Shown here piece by piece: positions 5,440-11,605 of a DNA stretch of 11,605 nucleotides. Every line of letters starts with the position of its first letter. Positions within the stretch are counted from its first letter, which is position 1. Source of the stretch: a bacterium (lineage in GTDB: Bacteria; Zixibacteria; MSB-5A5; GN15; FEB-12). The position numbers were made by a program, and so were the translations under genes. The DNA lies in contig JAUXBJ010000019.1 in NCBI GenBank assembly GCA_030619425.1, forward strand, positions 1-11,605, written 5' to 3'. The notes under the pieces were generated by a model. That model did not search any database. It saw only the letters and a list, made by a program, of their open reading frames with translations, and was not told where the DNA came from.

Positions 5440-8205
5440 ATGAAGCGATACCCGATATTTTTCTTGCTGGCCGTCGTGATGGTTTCACTGGCGCCGGCAG
5501 GGGATGCCTGGGCTGATATATCAAACGCCGCCGTGCTTTATCTCAGAATCGCGCCGGGTGCGCGCGCCGCGGCTATGGGCGAAGCGTATGTAGCCATTAC
5601 CGATGACGCCACGGCCACTCACTGGAATCCCGCCGGGTTGGGCGCATACCCCCTGGCCGATTCATGGATAGAGTCGCGTATTCCGGAACGCTTCCGACCG
5701 TTGAAGGCGATAGCGACGCTTAAGCAGGGTGGCGCCGGTGACTACACCGCCTATGAGATCTGGGCCCTGACCCCGGCCGGGTTGGTTCGCTTTGACAACA
5801 AAGATTGGTTTGTCCATGAGCAGTTCAGCACCAAGACGGATCAAACAGTCAAGAAAATCCTGTCATCCTACTTCAACGTGACCGACGAAGAGCGTTTGCA
5901 TAGCATGGTCGAGCGGGTGGCTGTCGTCAATAACAAGAAGGAATACGCCTACCTGGAGGATCTCATATCCAGGGTTCTTGCAGCCGTGGGAACAGATTAC
6001 TCCGGGTCGGAATCTCTTCAGTCATTATCGGATACTATGCTGACCAGCTACAATGAGTGCCGCATCAATTGGGATCGGGTAAATGACGTTGAGCGTTATC
6101 TCAAGGACGGTCTGAAAGACAGCAGTCTGGCTGAGGTGGAGGCCGACCGAATCGCCGTGGCCGTCGAAAAGGCACGCTCACGGTTCATCAAGGAAGAACT
6201 CATCGTTCCCTACGGCGTCAATTATGTCGGTGAGCCGTCGGCCATAGCGGCGGTTGACGACAATTTGCTGGTAGGGACCAACGACGGTCTTGTAGTCTAC
6301 AACGGTCATAGTTGGCAGACACTGTCGATTGAAGATGGACTCCCCTCCGACACCATACTATCCATCCATACCGTCCAGAACATGGCTATCATCGGCACCA
6401 GCAGCGGTCCGGTTCGGTTCTTCGGCCGTCGGCTGGCGCCGGTTGAAGGTGTCGATCAATTGCCCGGCGGGCCGGTGCAAGCGATCGGTGGTCGTTCACA
6501 GAACGATCTCTGGATTGTTGTTGGCGACGACCTGTACCATTTCGACGGACGGCGATGGTCCAACAGTATGAGTTATAAGGTCGTCCTCGACGATACCCCG
6601 GAATCGATTGCCGAGCGCTTTGCCGTCTACGGCTCTGCCGCCGAGCGAAAGATCTATCTCGAGAAGTTTCAACAGGCCAACGAGGCTACCGGCGGTCTGG
6701 GCATGGTGGATCCAGCCGGCTCTGATGACGGCACAAGAAATATAATGTCGATGGTTGCCGAAGGTCTCAACAGCGCCGACTCAACGTCTGATTCCACCGC
6801 CACCCCTGACTCCACCGTCACCCTTGACTCCACCGGTACGCCGTCAGTAAGCGACAACCCAGCCGCTCCCGACACTGCCTCCGCCGACGGTCTTCCGCCC
6901 GGCAACATCGTGCGGGCTCCCTACCTGGCCTCAATCAAGGGTAAGGTTAATGCCGTCTACGGCGGACCCAACAATCGTGTCTGGATAGGCACCGACTACG
7001 GTCTGCTGTATTTCGACGGATCGACCTGGACGATGCCGGGATACCGGGACTATCGCATGAAAGAGGGTGAGACCTTTGATCAACTGGTCGATGTCAAGAA
7101 ACACAAAGACAGCCTGGACCGCCCTGCCTACGTTGAGTTGTTGAAAGATATCAACGATCTCGATGACGACCCTCTCGTAGTGGGACGCCGGGTGAAGATG
7201 TATCGCAACCCGGCAGCGGCGCGTATTTATGATATCGCCCGTAGTGGTGAACGGCTCTTCTTTGCGACCGACGTCGGTCTGTTGACTTATGACGGCTATT
7301 ACTGGGAGCGGGCCAATATCAGAGGCCTCGATCGCCGACCCACCGCCGACGTGTACGCGATGGAAGATGAATTGTGGCTGGTCGGTGACGACAAGATCGT
7401 CACCAAGGCCAACGCCCTGTCACAGATTACACTGATGCATGTAAAGTGGCTGCCGGAACTCACCGACGACGTATACTACGAATTCGTGTCGTTCGTGACA
7501 TCGAGCGAGGAATGGGGCACTTTCGGAGGTAACATCACTTTCATCTCCTACGGGAAATTCCTGCGAACCAACGAGGCGGCCGACACACTCGGTTCGTTTG
7601 AAAGTTTTGATATTTCCTTTACCGGTTCCTACGGTACGGCGCTGACTCAGCGTCTCAAGGTCGGTTTGTCGGCCAAGCTGCTTTATTCCAAACTGTCTGA
7701 TCTCGGGGCCGGTCTGGAAAAGGGCAAGGGAACATCGGCCGGGTTTGCCGTGGATTTCGGGTTAATGTATATGCTGTCGCATCGCCTGACCCTGGGGATG
7801 GCTCTCACCAACCTCGGTCCCAAGATGGCTTATATCGATGCCGCCCAGGCTGACCACCTGCCGCGCAACCTGGCCGTTGGTTTCGCCTATAAGCTACTTC
7901 AGTCCGAGTACTACCAAATGCTGGTGACTTCGGAGGTGAACAAAATCCTGGTCGGCATGGATGACGGCCTGAGCGAGGAGTTGAAACAACTCATTCTCAA
8001 CTCCGGAACAGAGTTTCTGTACGCCAATATCTTTGCGGTGCGAGCCGGGTATATTCATGACGAGGAGGGTGATGTCAAGACCATGACACTGGGGGTGGGT
8101 TTGTCACTTTTCGACAAGTTCAAGTTCGATTTTTCTTACATCCCCAGCGGATCGACGGAGTCACTGCGAAACACGCTGCGTGTCTCGGTATCGGTTTTAC
8201 TGTAG
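5440..8205 (+). CDS. porV: PorV-like T9SS outer-membrane barrel with an inserted beta-propeller and LysM-like modules
   Basis: PorV is an outer-membrane barrel that binds sorting domains and hands substrates to PorU. This protein has 921 residues, over twice the usual PorV length. Residues 1-25 form a signal peptide ending AWA. Residues about 28-70 carry the PorV/UPF0164 N-terminal motif (GARAAAMGEAYVAITDDATA, then HWNPAGL). The barrel resumes at about 665 (MHVKWLPEL) and runs to the end, with the PorV signatures WGTFGGNITFISYG (692-705), LGSFESFDISFTGSY, LGMALTNLGP and a hydrophobic C-terminal strand. Between them lie about 590 residues with seven regulator-propeller-like blades (about 105-124, 268-292, 306-332, 346-373, 503-530, 597-622, 638-655), many of the form (V/I)GT..G(L)..(F/Y)DG..W. 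LysM-like or helical inserts follow blades 1, 4 and 5, and a Ser/Thr/Asp/Pro-rich linker lies at about 446-485. The propeller would be on the surface or periplasmic face of the barrel. The PorV identity is firm; the role of the insert is inferred. Confidence 0.85.
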   Translation: MKRYPIFFLLAVVMVSLAPAGDAWADISNAAVLYLRIAPGARAAAMGEAYVAITDDATATHWNPAGLGAYPLADSWIESRIPERFRPLKAIATLKQGGAGDYTAYEIWALTPAGLVRFDNKDWFVHEQFSTKTDQTVKKILSSYFNVTDEERLHSMVERVAVVNNKKEYAYLEDLISRVLAAVGTDYSGSESLQSLSDTMLTSYNECRINWDRVNDVERYLKDGLKDSSLAEVEADRIAVAVEKARSRFIKEELIVPYGVNYVGEPSAIAAVDDNLLVGTNDGLVVYNGHSWQTLSIEDGLPSDTILSIHTVQNMAIIGTSSGPVRFFGRRLAPVEGVDQLPGGPVQAIGGRSQNDLWIVVGDDLYHFDGRRWSNSMSYKVVLDDTPESIAERFAVYGSAAERKIYLEKFQQANEATGGLGMVDPAGSDDGTRNIMSMVAEGLNSADSTSDSTATPDSTVTLDSTGTPSVSDNPAAPDTASADGLPPGNIVRAPYLASIKGKVNAVYGGPNNRVWIGTDYGLLYFDGSTWTMPGYRDYRMKEGETFDQLVDVKKHKDSLDRPAYVELLKDINDLDDDPLVVGRRVKMYRNPAAARIYDIARSGERLFFATDVGLLTYDGYYWERANIRGLDRRPTADVYAMEDELWLVGDDKIVTKANALSQITLMHVKWLPELTDDVYYEFVSFVTSSEEWGTFGGNITFISYGKFLRTNEAADTLGSFESFDISFTGSYGTALTQRLKVGLSAKLLYSKLSDLGAGLEKGKGTSAGFAVDFGLMYMLSHRLTLGMALTNLGPKMAYIDAAQADHLPRNLAVGFAYKLLQSEYYQMLVTSEVNKILVGMDDGLSEELKQLILNSGTEFLYANIFAVRAGYIHDEEGDVKTMTLGVGLSLFDKFKFDFSYIPSGSTESLRNTLRVSVSVLL
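6790..6843 (+). repeat. Three 18-bp tandem repeats coding for DSTxTP in the porV-like gene
   Basis: Three in-frame 18-bp units, each starting GAYTCCACCG, encode DSTATP, DSTVTL and DSTGTP (residues 451-468). They form the core of a Ser/Thr/Asp/Pro-rich linker of about 40 residues inside the propeller region. A partial earlier copy (ADSTS) precedes them. Because each unit is a whole number of codons, copy number can change without breaking the frame. Such a linker is probably disordered and possibly a glycosylation site. Confidence 0.75.
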
Positions 8206-8208
8206 CTT

Positions 8209-8213
8209 AGGAG
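8209..8213 (+). promoter_or_regulatory. Shine-Dalgarno site deciding a TTG start for the M6 protease
   Basis: AGGAG begins 4 nt after the porV-like stop codon and lies 9 nt before TTG 8223. The next in-frame ATG (8487) would remove the signal peptide and the pro-region, so the TTG is the best start. Confidence 0.65.
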
Positions 8214-8222
8214 ATCGTTCGT

Positions 8223-11200
8223 TTGCAATCAAGAATCGACATAATCCGAACTCTCTTCGCTGTCATACTGGTAGCCGCACTGGCGCTGCCGGCTCAAGCG
8301 GATGATCGTTTGCTCTACGGAACGCGCCAGCGGGATGAGAACAGCGTGACCGATAACAAGGTGCAGCATCACTCGCTGGCGCAACGACGCGCTCGCTCAA
8401 TAGACTTTGGTTTGGAGCGCAAGTCACCATGGTCGCTGCCGACCAAGGGGTTGGCTGAGCCGCTGGCTACGATCAAAATCCTGGTGATGAGGTTCAACTT
8501 CCAGGCTGAAGAGACGGACGACCCCAACACCACCGGTAACGGTGAGATGGATCTTTCCCGGCCGCTGGCCAACCCGGCCGACTCTGCCGCCTACTACGAC
8601 CGTATCAAACACTGGATCGATCCGCCCCCGCACGACTCCCTTTACTTCGATGCCCACCTGGAGGCGCTCAAAATCTATTGGGAAACAGTCAGTGAGGGGA
8701 AAATCACACTCGACTGGCATATCTGGCCGCCGGGCGTTGATTCCACATACCGCCTGCCGGGACCCATGAGCGAGTACGGCATCTGTGGCACCAGCCTGCC
8801 GGCCGAGGAACAATTCGACACCGTCATATTCGGTTTGGTGCACTATTTCGTTGACTGTTTCGAAGTCGCTGATTCGGTGTCGCCGGAGATCGAGTTCTAC
8901 AACTATGACTCGTACTTCCTGTTTCATGCCGGGAGTGACCGTCAGAACGATATTGGATTCCCGCTGACCTGTTCCGATCTGTTCACCGGTTACGTAAATT
9001 TCGTACCGGACAGCGTGTTTTTCGATACTCTCCACGTCGACAACGATTCGACCACTATTTGGGATGCGTTGATCCTGCCCGAAACGGCCAATCAAGATAA
9101 CCGCGCCACGGCCATGAATGCCGTGCTGGCGCATGAGTTTGGTCACCAACTGGGGTTGCTCGATTTGTACCGAACCGATTACTTCATCACTAACCTCGGC
9201 GACTTCGCTCTTATGGATCACAACGGCTTCCACACCAGCGTCGACTTCGGCTTCGACGCCGGCGGTGCTTTCGGGACCATTCCGGTCTATCCGTGCGCCT
9301 GGTCGCGCGCTTATCTGGGGTTTGTAGATGTGGTCGATTTCCGCGCCGGGACCGATATCTACGTTGCGGCGGCGGAGATTGCCACCGATGCCACCAAGAT
9401 CGCCCGTGTCCCTATCTCCGAGAATGAGTATTACCTGATCGAAAACCGAGTCGACGACCTCTTCCCCGACATCGTCACCGGACTGCTGGCCGATAGCGCC
9501 ACCGGCGTCATCCAGTATCCGGTGGATACGGTCACCCGGGAGTTCACCGGGGAGTACGACTTTCTCCTGCCGGGAAGCGGACTGTTGATCTACCATGTTG
9601 ACGAAGGTGTGGCGGGCTTGAACTACGACTGGTTCACCGGTGATACCGTGGTTAATTTTGAGGATAACCGGTTACAGTTGGTGCCCTCCCGACGTTTCAT
9701 CCGGCTAATGGAAGCTGACGGTGTGGTGGACATGAGTGGTTACTATGAAACCGGTCGGCGGCGCTATGGATCGGCCGAAGACATGTTTCGCGACGACCGT
9801 AAGCGCTCCTTCACACCCAACACCAACCCACCGGCAATAGATAACTCCGGAAACGACACCCATGTCAGAATCGAACATATCGGTCGGCTGAGACCGACCG
9901 GGCCGGGCCGAAGGATCGACACCGTGATCACCTTTGACCTCCAGACCGATGGACTGGTCGACGGTTTTCCGGTGCGGGCGGGTTCACCTATTCTTGGCCT
10001 CTCGCCGATAGTGGACGATCTGAACCTCGATGGGACCAACGAGATCATCTTCGCCTCGGGACGAAACCTCCTGGCCGTCACGCTTGACGGCGAGAACCTC
10101 ATTCATCAGATGTCGCAGTGTGACCCTTGCAGCACATACTACGACACGGCCCTGGCCTCTGTTCACACCGGTCGTCTGCATCCCTTGCCGTTGTTCGCAG
10201 AAACACCCGAGGAAATCTCGGCCGGCCCGGTGACCGGCGATTTCGGACTGGGTCTCCCGGAGAAGTTTGTCGCGGTCGGCTATCCCGTTGGCGGTGCCGG
10301 ACGGGTGGCATTCTATCGTCCGGCGGATGCCGACAACGACGGACTGGCCGATGCGCCTATCCCACCGGCCCAACCCGATTTCTCCACTTCGGGCGCCCCG
10401 ATTGCATTGTCCTTTGGTGATCGCCTGTGGGTTCTGACCGACAGCGGTCACGTCTATCTGAAGGAAGACCTTAGCCCGATTGTTCAGGACTTGTATGATT
10501 TCGACGAAGAGACCTACCACGGTATCTGCCGCTACGGTTCCAGTCTTATACTCCTGGCGGGCGATTCGCTGATCGCAGGACAGACGCGACAGACACGAGT
10601 GTATTTTCTTGTGAACGGTCTATTCGGTTGTTGGCAGGTCGAGGGTTACTACAGTCTGGGGCCGATTCTGGTCGATGTCGACCGCGACGGCGATCTCGAG
10701 TTAGTGGTGTGCTCGCCCAACGGCGGGATAGTAGTGTTATGTCCGGAGGGATTCTCACCGATTCAACCGGATGTTGAGGAGATTCCGTGCATTGTCCACG
10801 CCTCAAGAGAGACCGGGTACACCTTCACCACCAATCCCGTAGCCGGGGATCTAGACCTTGATGGGTATCCTGACCTGGTTATCGGCGGCGCCAACGCCGT
10901 GTACGCATTTAACCGCGAGTTGACTTTGCTGACCGGTTATCCTGTCGAGATCGATGACCGTTTGCAGTACGATGATATCAACTTCTTTGGATACTATGAA
11001 GATATTCCCGTAGCAGCGCCGGTAATCGCAGACATCGAAAAAGGTGGCCAGCCGGAGTTGGTATTCCCCACTTTCGCCGGTAACATCTATTCATTCGGGC
11101 CGAACTTGTCGTACGGATTTCCATTATCAGCCGGTGAACGCGGCGCCGGGTCATCATTGATTTTCGCTGATACTTCAGGGGCGGGACGGCTGGCTTATCT

Positions 11201-11605
11201 CGGCGCCGACGGATGGTTTTACGCCTGGGAGGTTGCCGCCGACACCGTCTCCAACCACTGGCCTATGGGCGGCCATGATCCCGAGGGAAGTTTTGCCTTT
11301 GATGCAACCAACCTGGCGGCGCCTAAGCAGTTTTCCGATTTGTTTCCGGAAGAGAAGTTCTACAACTACCCTAACCCGGTGGTCGACGGCGCGACTACGA
11401 TTCGATACTTCCTGGGTCGGGAGGCATCGCGGGTAGAGTTTGCCATCTATGATCTCTCCGGTCGTGAGGTGGCCCGCTTCGACGGACCCACTTCAGGCGG
11501 CGTCGACAATGAAAGAACCTGGGTGTGTGGCGAGGCAACGCCGGGCGTGTATCGCTGTCTTATTGAAGTAGATTTTGGCGGAGAAACCAAGACCGCCTTC
11601 ACAGA
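8223..11605 (+). CDS. Secreted M6-family (immune inhibitor A-like) zinc metalloprotease with FG-GAP repeats and a T9SS sorting domain, partial at the 3' end
   Basis: The frame stays open from TTG 8223 to the right edge (1127 codons), and the C-terminal domain is nearly complete. Residues 1-23 are a signal peptide (hydrophobic run ending LPAQA), followed by a short pro-region of about 60 residues. The M6 catalytic domain starts near 86 (ILVMRFNF). It has the zinc motif HEFGHQLG (His304, Glu305, His308) and an M6-type Met region GDFALMDHNG (Met331) followed by AWSRAYLGFVD. Residues about 590-1040 contain FG-GAP/VCBS-like repeats with calcium-loop motifs DLNLDG (599), DVDRDGD (818) and DLDLDG (876), plus a degenerate one near 935. 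A CDPC pair lies at 633-636. From 1046 (FYNYPNP) a FlgD-like T9SS type A sorting domain begins and reaches the edge at a point where only a few residues are usually left. It is probably exported by T9SS and processed by the PorU encoded just upstream. The gap to the porV-like gene is 17 nt, so all three genes are likely co-transcribed. Its substrate is unknown. Confidence 0.88.
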   Translation, partial: MQSRIDIIRTLFAVILVAALALPAQADDRLLYGTRQRDENSVTDNKVQHHSLAQRRARSIDFGLERKSPWSLPTKGLAEPLATIKILVMRFNFQAEETDDPNTTGNGEMDLSRPLANPADSAAYYDRIKHWIDPPPHDSLYFDAHLEALKIYWETVSEGKITLDWHIWPPGVDSTYRLPGPMSEYGICGTSLPAEEQFDTVIFGLVHYFVDCFEVADSVSPEIEFYNYDSYFLFHAGSDRQNDIGFPLTCSDLFTGYVNFVPDSVFFDTLHVDNDSTTIWDALILPETANQDNRATAMNAVLAHEFGHQLGLLDLYRTDYFITNLGDFALMDHNGFHTSVDFGFDAGGAFGTIPVYPCAWSRAYLGFVDVVDFRAGTDIYVAAAEIATDATKIARVPISENEYYLIENRVDDLFPDIVTGLLADSATGVIQYPVDTVTREFTGEYDFLLPGSGLLIYHVDEGVAGLNYDWFTGDTVVNFEDNRLQLVPSRRFIRLMEADGVVDMSGYYETGRRRYGSAEDMFRDDRKRSFTPNTNPPAIDNSGNDTHVRIEHIGRLRPTGPGRRIDTVITFDLQTDGLVDGFPVRAGSPILGLSPIVDDLNLDGTNEIIFASGRNLLAVTLDGENLIHQMSQCDPCSTYYDTALASVHTGRLHPLPLFAETPEEISAGPVTGDFGLGLPEKFVAVGYPVGGAGRVAFYRPADADNDGLADAPIPPAQPDFSTSGAPIALSFGDRLWVLTDSGHVYLKEDLSPIVQDLYDFDEETYHGICRYGSSLILLAGDSLIAGQTRQTRVYFLVNGLFGCWQVEGYYSLGPILVDVDRDGDLELVVCSPNGGIVVLCPEGFSPIQPDVEEIPCIVHASRETGYTFTTNPVAGDLDLDGYPDLVIGGANAVYAFNRELTLLTGYPVEIDDRLQYDDINFFGYYEDIPVAAPVIADIEKGGQPELVFPTFAGNIYSFGPNLSYGFPLSAGERGAGSSLIFADTSGAGRLAYLGADGWFYAWEVAADTVSNHWPMGGHDPEGSFAFDATNLAAPKQFSDLFPEEKFYNYPNPVVDGATTIRYFLGREASRVEFAIYDLSGREVARFDGPTSGGVDNERTWVCGEATPGVYRCLIEVDFGGETKTAFT

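Noticed and set aside
8424..9596. Open frame of 390 codons on the minus strand
   Set aside because: It lies entirely antisense to the M6 protease catalytic domain, whose HExxH and Met-region motifs are intact. No signal peptide or domain is evident, so it is a by-product of codon bias.

Overview
This window looks like a chromosomal segment from a Gram-negative bacterium of the Fibrobacterota-Chlorobiota-Bacteroidota (FCB) superphylum. The main evidence is a three-gene operon for type IX secretion (T9SS). It holds a PorU-type C25 sortase, a PorV-type outer-membrane barrel and a secreted M6 metalloprotease. Two of the three products end in a T9SS/FlgD-like C-terminal sorting domain. DNA of moderate to high GC, GTG/TTG starts and good Shine-Dalgarno (SD) sequences suggest a deep-branching candidate phylum (Zixibacteria-like lineages would fit) rather than a classical low-GC Bacteroidota. 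That placement is inference only.

Layout. Bases 1-565 (minus strand) carry the N-terminal 188 codons of a secreted, cysteine-containing protein of unknown function; it runs off the left edge. Bases 566-1496 are a long divergent intergenic region without a convincing gene. It contains a cluster of four short hairpins with repeated flanking motifs (about 970-1155), a plausible sigma70-type promoter (1366-1394) and a perfect hairpin just before the operon (1456-1473). From about 1497 to the right edge everything reads on the plus strand: porU (to 5426), a 13-nt gap, the porV-like gene (5440-8205), a 17-nt gap, then the M6 protease (8223 to beyond 11605), which lacks only its last few residues.

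How the genes may work together. In characterised T9SS, substrates cross the outer membrane, PorV collects them by their C-terminal domain, and PorU removes that domain and attaches the protein to the surface. PorQ and PorZ complete the attachment complex, and PorZ is built largely from beta-propellers. Here PorU and PorV are encoded with a protease that carries the sorting signal, so machinery and likely cargo are co-expressed.

The most unusual element is the second gene. It begins with the canonical PorV N-terminal motif and ends with a normal PorV barrel, but about 590 residues are inserted between them. The insert reads as a seven-blade regulator-type beta-propeller that itself carries three LysM-like inserts between blades and a Ser/Thr/Asp/Pro-rich linker. 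It looks like a PorV with a built-in PorZ-like (or glycan-binding) head.
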